Of a stretch of DNA of 64,000 bases, positions 36,270 through 62,365 are shown piece after piece. The notes below the pieces were generated by a model, which saw only the letters and a program-made list of their open reading frames with translations, had not been told where the DNA came from and made no database searches. The stretch lies in the NCBI GenBank assembly GCA_023974075.1, contig JAMFTG010000673.1:30813-94812 (forward strand), given 5' to 3'. The position numbers were made by a program, and so were the translations under genes. The stretch is from Chaenocephalus aceratus (taxonomy: Eukaryota > Chordata > Actinopteri > Perciformes > Channichthyidae). Numbering within the stretch: the first letter of the stretch is position 1; each line of letters begins with the position of its first letter.

Positions 36270-37450
36270 CAGGCGTTTTTAACACTTTTTTTCCATGAAA
36301 ATTATTTTTATTCATTATCATGGGGCTATATAAATCAAATTCCGGGTAATTCGTAGCACAATTGTACCTTTTACTATTTAAAAATATTTGTATTATATAT
36401 GTTTGGGCTATAAAAGTGACATTTCTGGGTGACTTTGTCAGTTTATGGAGCTTAGCTCACAAATCCTGGGGGTTCCTGGCCGAATTTGGGAGCTCATAGG
36501 CGGCCCTGCCATGTGCCCCCACCCGTGGAAAGAAGAAAAAAGTAAAGAAAACGGTCAATTATATCTTAAAATAATCAAAAATGAAATGAAAAAAAATTCT
36601 CGAAAAAACTACTGAGTGCCAACGGAGAAGGGGCTCAAAAAAGTTCAACCCTTTGGCGCTTCGGGCCAAAGCCCCGGACACTTTTCCACTCCCCCGTTAC
36701 ATCTTACAATGGAGAGGGGAAACCAAGCCTCCCCTCCTCCGTCAAAAAATTAATTCATCAATTTCAGACTACTGTCTGCGCGAAATCGGAAACCCGGTTT
36801 TTGAGAGGACTCAGAAAAAAAACGGCTGTCTCACTTCATGGAGGAATGTATCCGCTCCATGTGCACTCTGGCTCGGATACATTTGTTGCCCGGAGACCCC
36901 CCAGCATGGTTCTTAACAAACTTTAAGTTTTTGAACTGGTCTCTGGAGGAATGTAAGGGGAGTTTGAGGGGACTCTACCCGCAATTCGAGGCACTATTTT
37001 CGGATACATTTTATCACTTTTAGCCCTTTTTTATAGTTCTCCAAAAAGTTAACTCAGACTTTTTCTGAATCTGGAGGAATGCAAGGGGAGTTGACAGGGG
37101 ACTCTTGCGGGCTCATGATGCACTATTTTCGGATACTTTTTTTCATTTTCAGCCTTTTTCCAATGGATGAATTGAAACTTTTTATTTTTTTACATTTTGG
37201 TCAATTTGACCCAGTTCTGGTAACCGCATTGCCTGGAGGATAAGACCGAGAGATGACAGACTCTCTGGCCGCCTCACAAGTCACTATTGTCGGACACTTT
37301 CTTTGCTTTACCCCGGTTCTATCACTCTTTCCTCCTTTGACCATGAAACGTGTTTCCTGCTGCGGTACTGCCTGGTTCCGGGGCACCCCAAACCCTCTCA
37401 TGGTCGGGGCACCATGAATTGATGCATCGGACCCAATGTTGCCATCAGCG
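36270..37450. repeat. Right arm of the large inverted repeat
   Basis: Inverse of 27277-28520 plus 25940-26012. Contains two or three units of about 125-140 bp with GGAGGAATG and CACTATTTTCGGATAC motifs (36838-37155), mirroring the tandem units of the left arm. Short open frames here are not conserved as genes. Confidence 0.7.
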
Positions 37451-37502
37451 GTTACGCTAACGCATATAAACGGAGAAACAGAAAATAATTTAAATACAAT
37501 TC

Positions 37503-37778
37503 ATGGTGTCTGTTTTAGTAAGGATGTCATCCGAATGCCCGGTGTGTAGACTGTTCTATCTGGCTTTGAACAAGCACCTTAAGCACAAACATACAGTGCG
37601 GAACTTGGAGGAAAGAGGCATCATTCTTAAAATGGCCAGTGGCAGAATAATTGCTCGGACCAAACCCTGTCCCATCACAGGGTGTTTGTATGCTGGGAAG
37701 AGACTAGACCGTCATGTAACTCATGACCACCCTGAGTTCTCCCGAGCTGAGAAACATCAGGTTAGGTTTAGGGGTTAG
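37503..37778 (+). CDS. Isolated zinc-finger-like exon (unrecognised gene)
   Basis: Open frame of 91 codons. It contains two Cys2-His2-like units: CPVC then nine residues then HLKHKH, and CPITGC then nine residues then HVTHDH. They are separated by about 35 residues including RIIARTKPCPITGC. Coding sequence could end at CAG before GTTAGG (37757/37758), a possible donor. Similar paired fingers occur in fish proteins linked to tyrosine-recombinase elements, but I cannot prove that link. It lies just outside the right inverted-repeat arm and abuts TTAGGG repeats. No downstream exon was found. Confidence 0.35.
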   Translation: MVSVLVRMSSECPVCRLFYLALNKHLKHKHTVRNLEERGIILKMASGRIIARTKPCPITGCLYAGKRLDRHVTHDHPEFSRAEKHQVRFRG

Positions 37779-37791
37779 GGTTAGGGTTTAA
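37759..37791 (+). repeat. Short interstitial telomere-like tract
   Basis: GGTTAGGTTTAGGGGTTAGG followed by GTTAGGGTTT: two to three (TTAGGG)-like units directly after the possible splice donor of the zinc-finger exon. Too short to be called a fused telomere. Confidence 0.6.
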
Positions 37792-38679
37792 ACTGGTTCA
37801 ATCACAACCAGTTTAATGATTGTGAATTAAAAGCCTAAGGAGGCTGGTAAACATTGCAAAGAGGGATTTGTATTCCTTAATATTATTCGTAAACCTAACC
37901 ATGTTGAAGCCTGAGAAAGGCTAAACCGTATCAAAGAACACATGTATTAACTACATTATCTAATTTAGCTGTAGCTTTTATAAACAACAAAAAAGACGTA
38001 TTGACCAGTCGTTGAATCAGGGACCCTGGGGTTGATAGTCAACTGCTATCCAGCTGAGCCACAGCCCACGCACTGAATCAACCTTAAAAAACGATATACT
38101 ATTTATTCCTGTATTTATGTTTTTATTCCTACATTTATTTATGCTTTTATTTATTTATACTTACAGTATGACATGTTCCGACCTCTATATAAGTGAGGGT
38201 CTGAGCTCTCTTAATTCCATCGTGTCACCGGGCCCGGGTACAGGAGGGGTAATATCGTTCTTATTATCCATGGGTAAAATGAGCGTTGTGGTTCAACCGA
38301 TCTGTATCGCTTCCTGAAGCAGTCACGTGGTATTGAGGGGCAGCAAGGCTTTGTTTGTCAACGATGACGTCACTGGCCCAAAACGATACAAGCCTTGATA
38401 CAAGCTTCACAAATAGCTTTTTTTTTAATTAAATGTTTTAAACTTTGTGATATGGCACACATGTGATTTATACAGAAGTGAAAGAAGTGATGAGCTCTAC
38501 AGTTCTACACTCATACGTCTGTACGGTGAAGCTGTTCTTTTTCATCTGCGTGCTTGTGTAAAGTGACTTTTTGTAGGCATTTCCTGAATTACAGCGCAGT
38601 TATTGAATCTTTTTCTAGTTCAATATTAACTTAAATTGAGCAAAACAAATACAAAATATTTTCAGAATCAGAATTCCTT
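37792..38679. other. Intergenic segment with tRNA-like SINE fragment
   Basis: On minus at about 38076-38005 a tRNA-derived segment reads TGGCTCAGCTGGATAGCAG, then a loop and GGGTCCCTGATTCAAC, i.e. A- and B-box-like motifs of a SINE. No clean cloverleaf can be drawn, so it is not a tRNA gene. Nothing else recognised. Confidence 0.45.
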
Positions 38680-39380
38680 TATTTGTCCAGAAAAGGGGAA
38701 ATTCACAGAATTACAACAACAGCAGTAGTTTAGTGCAGAAAAAGTGAAAAGAGTAGTCTGTATATTAAAATATAACAAAGTTGGCAAACGTTGTTAATAT
38801 TAAAGAGACACAATAACTAAAAACAAATAGTAAGCACACTATGGTTAAAAAAACTTGCAGTATACTTTTTAAACAAGCGATACACATTTTTACAAAATTG
38901 TAGAAGTAGCTGGTACTGTTTACAGATCCTAAATAAATTGAAAGAAAAATAACGCTTTAATTACACGACATTTTTAAACCTATCAGTGAATTTGAACGAT
39001 TCATTTGAATCATTTGACCATTTATGTGAACATGAACTGGAAGCACTTTACTGAATAGCAGAGGGGTTATTGATAATAATAAAAAACGTATTGAATTATT
39101 GAATACCTTTTTATCATAATTTTTCGGTGTTGCACTTTGTAGACGGTCCCTGCATTCAGATAGAAGTTGAGCAGCTCGGAGGACGGTGTGTATTTACTTG
39201 TTTTGATAGAAAAGAGGGGTTAGAGCTTGTTGTCTACCTTACTGTGGTTGTTCAGAGACGACTATTGTGTTTGAGTTATTGATCTGTCAATATCTTTCTA
39301 ACTTAACCAACTAGGAAGACACTCATCCCGCCCCGTAACGCTAGTCTTATGAATGAAGACTCTGAGAGGGCATTAAAGCC
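38680..39380. repeat. Direct repeat, partner at 21090-21765
   Basis: See the partner entry. Small indels separate the copies. This one starts with a better kept CAGAATCAGAATTCCTTTAT tail-like motif (38665-38684). Confidence 0.75.
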
Positions 39381-39429
39381 TGTCTCTACGACCTCTACTT
39401 GTTATCCCAATGACATTTCAAAACCTATA

Positions 39430-41763
39430 GCCCTTTCTCAATTCTAATGTTCCCCTCCTCGACTCCTTTCCTCGACTCCTATCCTCGAATCCCCTCCTCG
39501 ACTCCCCTCCTCGACTCCTCTCCTTGACTCCTATCCTCGACTCCTATCCTCGCGTCTTAGTCCCGCCCACAGGAGATAAGAGTGGAGGAGTGGAGGAGGG
39601 GAACCGAGGACAAACACCATGTAAACACCAGTCTTCAGTACATTAGAAGTTTATTCTGTTACTGCCAACGTTAGGCAGAGCTTAAGATCTGTACAGAGTT
39701 TCCACTTCATGGGGGAGCAGACGTGTCCCCTATCCTTTTCTGTAGTTCTGTAGAGAGATTTTATTTGTATTCAGAGTCCAGTATGTGTTCGTCTACCCGG
39801 CTCAGGGTTTGAGCCCTCTTTCACACAGCGGCACTGCTTATGGGCTGCACCATTTCCACTATATTCTATTTTATTTTATTTACTTGTACTATTGTATCTG
39901 TGTTGCTCTGTTGGAGGAGCCTGTGACCTCAGATGTTGATTGTCATAACTACACTGTAGCTATGTACACATGACAATGAAAGCCTTGAATCTGCGCCGAC
40001 CACTGAACTGGTTTCTGTTTCTTTCTGAAAGCAGCAGACAGAAAAGCTTTGTACACGACTGAATTGCCAAAACACAAAGTACATCCCCCTTTTAATATTT
40101 TTTTAATGTATTTTATGATTAGTTTTTTAATAATATTTTGTAAGTTTTTATGTAATGTTTTATCATATTCATTTATAGTTTTGTCTTTTACACTTTAAAA
40201 CGAATATTTATTTAAATGTATTTAATTTGAATTTGTATCACTATCTTGTTTTATTTATTTTTCATTTTTTTAAACGTTTTATTTTTTATTTCTTTATACA
40301 TTTTTTTTCATGTTTATTATTATATTGCAAAACAAATCAAACACAAAATAAATGTGAATTCTTAATTTAATAAAAGATTGTTTGGAGATGGGGGACCGTC
40401 CCTCATTTACTTTATATTTTTTGTATTATTATTTTCCTTTTTTAATTGTATTATTATTATTATTTATTTTTCTATTATTATAATTATTTGTATGTTTTTT
40501 AATTTTTTAATTATTATTTCTTACTATTATAATTGTGATTATTTTAGTTTTTATAGTATTTCTATTTCTTTATTAATATTATTATCATTATTTATTTGTA
40601 TTGTATTTTTTATTTATTCGTCATACGGTTAAACTAAGGCCCTTTCTCATTTCTCGAACTCCCCTCCTCGACTCCTATCCTCGATACTTAGTCCCGCCCA
40701 CAGGAGATGCGAACGGAGGAGCCGAGGAGGGGAACCGAGGAGAGAGGAGGGGAAGCAGCAGGCGGTTAGAGAAATGAGAACTCCTCTCCTCTGAGCGGTC
40801 ATTTTAAAGAGACGTCCATTAATGATGACAGGAGGCAGCAGCCTCTGTCTGATGGACACATGTGTTCAAGACCACTTCTATATTTACTTTGATTCATTCA
40901 CAGTGCGGTGTAATGAGACAATAACAGGCTACAGATGCGGACACACACACACATATATATATGTATATATTTATATAAATATATACAATTTTAGAATCAA
41001 ACAGAGCACTCTCATAATAACGTAACACTATCAGAGACTGGATATATTCCCCCCCCTCCTCTCCCCCGTCTGGTCGCTACAATGAGGAAAATAAATTACG
41101 GGCCAAAAGTTGTATTTACAAGTATTAAAAGTAAGCAGAGGACACCAAACCAGCTGAGACCTGTCTGTCCGCTGCATCTACGCACACACTGTACCACACA
41201 CACCTACACCACACACACGCACATACAGCTCCTAAAACAGGCTACAGCCGTTGTGTATTTTATTGTGAAGCACTAAATGGTTTTAGAAAAATATCGACTC
41301 TTTGTTTGTAGATATCTACTAAACTAAAGCAAATAAAAAGAGTAGACCTGTTCTACTGAGTGATATATATTATACACTCTGCTCTGCTTTCTGCACCTCA
41401 CAGCTGTTCTCACTGTAAACATCGCGTCGCGATGAAAGCAGTTAATAAAATAATATCCAGGGGATGCATGCAGAGCTGTCATTGGCTGAGATAAGTCCGG
41501 CCGTGCGTCACGACTCTTTGAAACATCTCTGTTGCCGGAAATGCATCCACGAAGGAGCCGTGGAGGACCGTGGAGGACCCATCAGTGTATCCTCGGTTAT
41601 AGCTCCTCCAGAGAGCCTCCTCGACGCTCGATGCTCGGTCCTCGAAGTGCATTTAGAGAAATGAGATGTCAACATGGCGCGCTAAAATTAATTTCCGGGT
41701 CACTACCGGAGGACCGAGGAGTCGAGGAGTCGAGGAGGGGGATTTGATGAATTGAGAAAGGGC
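39430..41763. mobile_element. TIR element with GAGGAGTCGAGG subterminal repeats
   Basis: Left end GCCCTTTCTCAATTCTAATG and right end ATTGAGAAAGGGC are inverted repeats, each followed inward by arrays of CCCCTCCTCGACTC or its complement. A second copy of the left end lies at 40639, so this may be two nested or abutting elements (39430-40638 and 40639-41763). There is no transposase frame. A similar end is at 1298-1480. The target duplication is unclear. Confidence 0.6.
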
Positions 41764-41812
41764 CAATGTCTCTCTCTCGCCAAAAACAACTGCAAGAAAC
41801 AACAATACCCTA

Positions 41813-41848
<36 letters not shown>

Positions 41849-42516
41849 AACAGAAGCCCACAGAGCGTTCCTGTTTCAGAGAGGTTTTCTTTCTTTTTTA
41901 AATCTTCTCTTTTTCTGTATTTTTTTAAAGATGTATTGTATCTGTGTTATCTGTGTTGCTCTGATGGAGGAGCCTGTGACCTCAGATCTTCATTGTCATA
42001 ACTAAACGGTAGCTATGCACACACGACAATGAAAGCCTTGAATCTTGAATCTGCGCCAACCACTGAGCCACAAACTGGTTTCTGTCTCTTTCTGAAAGCA
42101 AAAACAGAAAAGCTTTGTACACGACTGAGTGGCCAAAACACAAAGTACATCCACTTTTTAATGTATTTTAATATAATGATTGGTTTTTAAATAATATTTT
42201 TGTAAAGTTTTTATGTAATTTTCATCATATTTATTTATATTTTTGTCTTTTACACTTCAAAACGAACAAAAAAAAACTCTTTAATATTTGTTTAAAAGTC
42301 TTTCTATATATATATATATATATATATCTATTTCTATATATTTAATTTGTATTTTTATTCAATATCTTCTTTCTTTTTTTTTTTTTTTAAAAAATGTTTT
42401 ATTTTTGTTTGAATAAAAACGTTTCTTTATGTCTTTATACATTTTGCTTCAAGTATATTATTTTATTGTATTAAAAAAAAATCGATGTTAATTTCTTAAT
42501 TTAATATATATATATT
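41764..42516. other. Segment repeated from 39780-40360
   Basis: Contains (TTG)n at 41815-41848 and then a direct copy of the 39.9-kb sequence (GGAGCCTGTGACCTCAGAT, AGAAAAGCTTTGTACACGAC). TA-rich at 42305-42330 and 42505-42517. No gene. Confidence 0.6.
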
Positions 42517-42948
42517 AAAGCGACGTCCGTTCATTATTACGTGGCAACAGCTGCATCAGCTGTCGAGTGTTTTGTCATATTTTATAAGATCAGCTGAACA
42601 TTGTTCCCCCACATATTTACTTTTAATTCAATTAGCAATAAGGCATAGTATGTCAAGAATGTATGAATATGTATAATGTAACTCAGGCCTGCATCTCTTC
42701 TGTATTGTGGCGCACTAAAATATTAGTATGAAAATACTCAATAAAGTGCTATATACGTTTGATATATTCACACATGCACACACACACGCCTAAAAAACCC
42801 AATGACTGTCGATAAACTATACACAGTATGTTTACCTTTTTAAACTAGGCTTAATGAGATGATAAGTCATCAAGTCACACGTCACAAAACACCTGCACCA
42901 CATTTCTAATCAATTACCAAATCATGAGGGACCTGACAGCCTATATAA
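42517..42948. other. Left flank of duplication copy B
   Basis: Matches 1477-1930 of copy A. Ends at the CTATATAA target site of the hAT. Confidence 0.85.
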
Positions 42949-44086
42949 TAGGGCTGTGCATCTTCACTGGTCTACGATTATCCTGTCAACGATTCGATTC
43001 GGTTCGATATCCCGGTGCATCACGATTCATACCAATGCGTTGCATCCTCAATTTTCTATATTACTGCACATGGCTTATTTTTCATAATGCATACATGCAG
43101 TAAATACATATGAGCTCTCTTTTTATTATTTAGAAAGTGCTTCAGAAATCAATAACATAAATGTCTTGACATTAATTTATGAACCAAAATAAATGAATTG
43201 TATAGGTCTAGCCTCCGTGTGTGAAGTTGTTCCATCCTCAAAAACAAAAAGCTAATGCTTCTGCAGTCGAGCTGCAGCTTCTGGCCACGGCCTTCTGTTA
43301 AGAAAGGACACTGAAGGTCCTGAATGAGGCATCACCCACAGGACTTGAGTCTGAACACAGCAGACAACAGGAGTATTTACAACAGCATATACAAACAAAA
43401 ATACTGCATATGGGTGCACACTTACATTCTCTGTCTTACTGTTACATAAATCCCATGAATGTATGAGATTAAATTAGCTTCATTATATCTCAGTGATTAA
43501 GTGAATAATAAAGTTTCTATCGGGTCACTGTCAGCCTGTCACTCATTATTTTCAGGGAGGGGGCGGGGCTTGGAGGAACGGAGAGGAGACGGTGATCGCG
43601 GAAGCTTTTTTTCCTCCTGCCCTTCACAAACTTTACACACGTATATATCGTCTGAAAATTGCTAGAGGACATTCATACTCTGCATCCAAGACTTAATTAA
43701 ATCCACCAAAAAACCTGACATGATTATAACGCGATTATTTTTGAAAATATAAATCCCTGTGTCTCTGAGCCGCAGCGACACGGAGTGATTCAGAGCGGGT
43801 CCTTCTGCTGTGGGTTCTGGACTGGTGGTGTTGTGTTGGTGGATAAAGCAGACTGCTCGGTGTTCGGTGTTGCTGTGCCGCTGTCACGTATGATCCCTGA
43901 TCTCTGCGTCACCGACCGATTTCATATTAAAGTGACAGAAAAAACGTTATAGTAAAGCCGCGGCCAGAAAATCAGGAAGCAACGTTACTACTCTATAACC
44001 GATTATCTTCCGTCACTGCATCGAGACCGAATCGTCCACGTCCGCATCGCAATGCATCGTAGAAACGATTATTTTCAACACCCCTA
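42949..44086. mobile_element. Non-autonomous hAT, 1,138 bp, with empty site in copy A
   Basis: Absent from copy A, where the site reads GACAGCCTATATAAGGTCC. Here CTATATAA is duplicated on both sides (42941-42948 and 44087-44094). Ends: TAGGGCTGTGCA at left and, inverted, TAGGGGTGTTGA at right. An 8-bp duplication and these ends are hAT hallmarks. There is no transposase frame inside. It inserted after the A/B duplication. Confidence 0.88.
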
Positions 44087-44087
44087 C

Positions 44088-44095
44088 TATATAAG
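44088..44095 (+). promoter_or_regulatory. TATA-like box rebuilt by target duplication
   Basis: TATATAAG 39 bases upstream of the ATG at 44135. It overlaps the hAT target duplication. Function not shown. Confidence 0.35.
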
Positions 44096-44134
44096 GTCCA
44101 GGCACACCTCTGATTTATAGTCTCAATATTGAGA

Positions 44135-45131
44135 ATGAAGACCGCAATAGTGTGTGCCTTATGGCAGTGGCACGAGCAGAAAACTAAATCCCGTGAGGAA
44201 AGACGCCGTTCCCAGCGCTGGAAAGCGAGAATGCGCAATGCCATCCTGCTTCATCTTGAGGTATTTGAGTGTTTGTTTACAAATGTTTGAAATGGTTGAA
44301 AAATAGCTGGCTTTTTTTAATTGGAATACAAAAATTACCAACTACTTGTAGCAAGACAATCATGACACACATAGGCCTGAGCCAGAGAGTCAGAGAAAAA
44401 GCATGTTTGTCAAAGAGACAGTTGTGTTTTGGATGATGGAGTTGTATTTATTCAAGAAGGGACCATGCACATTAGTTAACACGAGCACTTGAGACCATCA
44501 AATGTGCCAGATTTAGCCATGGCTTTATTCCTTATGACAGAATATTTATGTGCAGTTTAAATTGCGGGATAAAGGAGTTTAGTTTGCTGGATAAAGGTAT
44601 TGACCTCTGTACATGTTATTCTTCCTGTAGGTTCAGCACCCACACTCTCCCAGCATGTACAAACGTTTGAACAGCAGTGTCCCACTGCTTAAACTGTACT
44701 TCGAGGGTGATGGGTGCCTGCTGAAGGACTTCAGGATCCGCCGAGACTCCCTGGAGGCCTTGATGCGGTGTCCGGGGCCTGAGAGGAGACAGGCCTGGGG
44801 ACATCACATGACTGTCTTGACGACCGTGTACTGGCTGGCACACGGTTTGTCATACAGTGTGGGGTCCTGGGCCTTTCAGGTACCCCTCTCCACGGTCCAC
44901 AGACTGGTCCACCAGGGAGTGGAGGACATCGCTGCTCTCCGGCATTCCCTCATCAAGCTGCCTGCTGGTCCAGAGCTGGAGGAGGTCGAGCAGGGCTTCC
45001 AGCAGCTGGCCAACAGCCCGGCATTCAGTTCCTGTGTGGGTGCAATAGACGGGTGCCACATACGTATCAGGACCCCATCCGGACCCACTGGCCAGGATTA
45101 TGTGAATAGGAAGCTCTTCCCATGCCAATAA
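44135..45131 (+). CDS. PIF/Harbinger transposase fragment, copy B (two exons, open frame)
   Basis: Exon 1 44135-44260 (42 codons, basic) and exon 2 44631-45131 join at phase 0 across GTATTT...CTTCCTGTAG with an open frame of about 208 residues. The protein has the VPLSTVHRLVHQG region and GAIDGCHIRI with one catalytic Asp, then stops after YVNRKLFPCQ. Family members are about 350-400 residues, so the nuclease is incomplete and cannot be active. The same stop occurs in copy A, so the truncation predates the duplication. Whether the short protein is expressed is unknown. Confidence 0.7.
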
Positions 45132-45627
45132 CCTACCATAGCCAATAACAAATTAATGTAACGTATTTTATTTTTGTTGTTCATTCATATCTTATTTTAA
45201 TTATTTATGCATATTTTTTAATCTCTCCAGTTTTAAACAATGTTTTTGGTTTACTGTCCTATAGTATACATTGGATTGTTTGGTTTCTATCTGTATTTAT
45301 GTGTGGAGTGATGTTTGTAGCACTTTCCTGAATCACAGCGAAGATATTGAATCTGAAGCAAAAGCATATTTTCAGAATCAGAATTCCTTTATTCGTCCCA
45401 AAAAGTGGAAATCTACATTATTACATCAACAGAAGTAAAGTGCAGATAAAGTGAAAAGAGTAGACTGTATATTAAAATACAACAAAGCAGGAAGACATTA
45501 TTAATAATAAAAAATCACAATAAGTAAAAACACACAGTTACAATTATTCATCAGCTGTGATCCTGAACAGACTGAACTCTCTGGGCAGCAGGGAGGAAGT
45601 CTCTGGAACAGGAGGAGACTCTTCCTC
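45132..45627. other. Non-coding segment downstream of NLR B
   Basis: Counterpart of 2952-3447, including the retroposon-tail-like repeat at 45371-45627 on minus. Confidence 0.7.
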
Positions 45628-61255
<15,628 letters not shown>

Positions 61256-62219
61256 CTGAAACACGAGATAGAAACAGGAAATAATCAAGAATTGTCAAAA
61301 AAGGTCCGGTCCTATCTCTTCCTGACCACTTTTCCTTAACTTCTGTGAAAAATGTCTTGGGCTCAAGGAAAGGAGTGAAGGAGAATTCATCAGGATTTAG
61401 GAGAGAACTTCATTGCTCAGAGAATCGCTTGGAGACGTCATTATGATGTGCAGCGGATTGTATTAATGTGTGTCTGCTGTGGAAAACTAACATTGTTAAT
61501 GGATGGACTTCTTAAATCTAGATATTGTGTTGTATATGTTTGATACTGGCTTTATAACAATTTGGATGATTGTATGAAACTATTTGAATAAATAGGACTT
61601 TAGGACCAGTAAGGCCTATACACGACTACATCTACCAGTGTACATATCACCATTCAAAGAAAACGTACGCACTCCCGGGTTCTTTCACTCCTTAGTGTCA
61701 TGATCTCAGTTTTGTTTCCTTGTTTTATTTTGAAATGCCTTTTTCTCATTTAGTCTGGTCTGGTTTTACTTCCTGTCTTGTGTTTTCCTGCCTGTGTGAT
61801 TGTCTGATTGTGTTCAGCTGCTGCCCTCCCAAACTCTATCTTGCTCTGTCTTTGTGAATAGTCCTCTGTGTATTATGTCTGTCTGCCTATAGTGTTTTCT
61901 AATTGAACATTAGTTATGATAAATATCAATGGATTATTTTCTTATCTCGGTTCAGTCAGCCAAAAATATACCAGCAGAATAAAACTGCTGAAAAAGACTT
62001 TTGCCAATCAGGATCATAAACACTTTACAAGTGTTGACATACTGTGTGTGTTACTCTCACAAGCAACTAGACGTCATTCTGTTGAATAGTATAGTCAACT
62101 ACTACTAACATATGCTAGCTGCGATTTTAAAGATGATCTCTTTTATTGAACCAGTGTGAGACGTCAACCTCTGGCTTCAGGCTGAACACACCTTGCTAGT
62201 ATAGTCTCTACTTGACTTT
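61256..62219. other. NLR B 5' intron or flank
   Basis: Non-coding as far as I can see. No start exon found. Confidence 0.5.
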
Positions 62220-62365
62220 TCTTTGAAGATTGTCCTTTAAAACGCATTGGTTCGTCCATCGACCGGTCACTCTTCATTGACACACAGATACATGTGGAGT
62301 CCAGCTGAGTCTGATGCTGATAGGCAGACTGACCTCTGGGAACCTCAGAGCTCTGCTGGTCCTCT
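62220..62365 (-). pseudogene. Chimeric NLR N-terminal exon relic
   Basis: On minus, EDQQSSEVPRGQSAYQHQTQ runs directly, without an intron, into ICVSMKSDRSMDEPMRFKG. So the 79-bp exon type is fused to the end of the PSCVSMKSD repeat type, joined at LDST/CICVS. The acceptor TGATTCCTCACAG is intact. The normal donor position reads AAAAGTCAAG without a GT at phase 2, so splicing into the next exon in frame is not supported. The upstream intron is a copy of the 60715-60960 sequence. Confidence 0.6.

Noticed and set aside
37759..37791. Interstitial telomere marking a chromosome fusion
   Set aside because: Only two or three units; too short to support a fusion.
38005..38076. Possible tRNA gene on minus
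   Set aside because: A- and B-box-like motifs exist but no consistent cloverleaf or anticodon stem can be drawn. It fits a SINE head.
40378..40632. 84-residue hydrophobic frame that looks like a membrane protein
   Set aside because: It is a reading of an AT-rich low-complexity stretch (ATTATT-type). There is no start context or homology signal.
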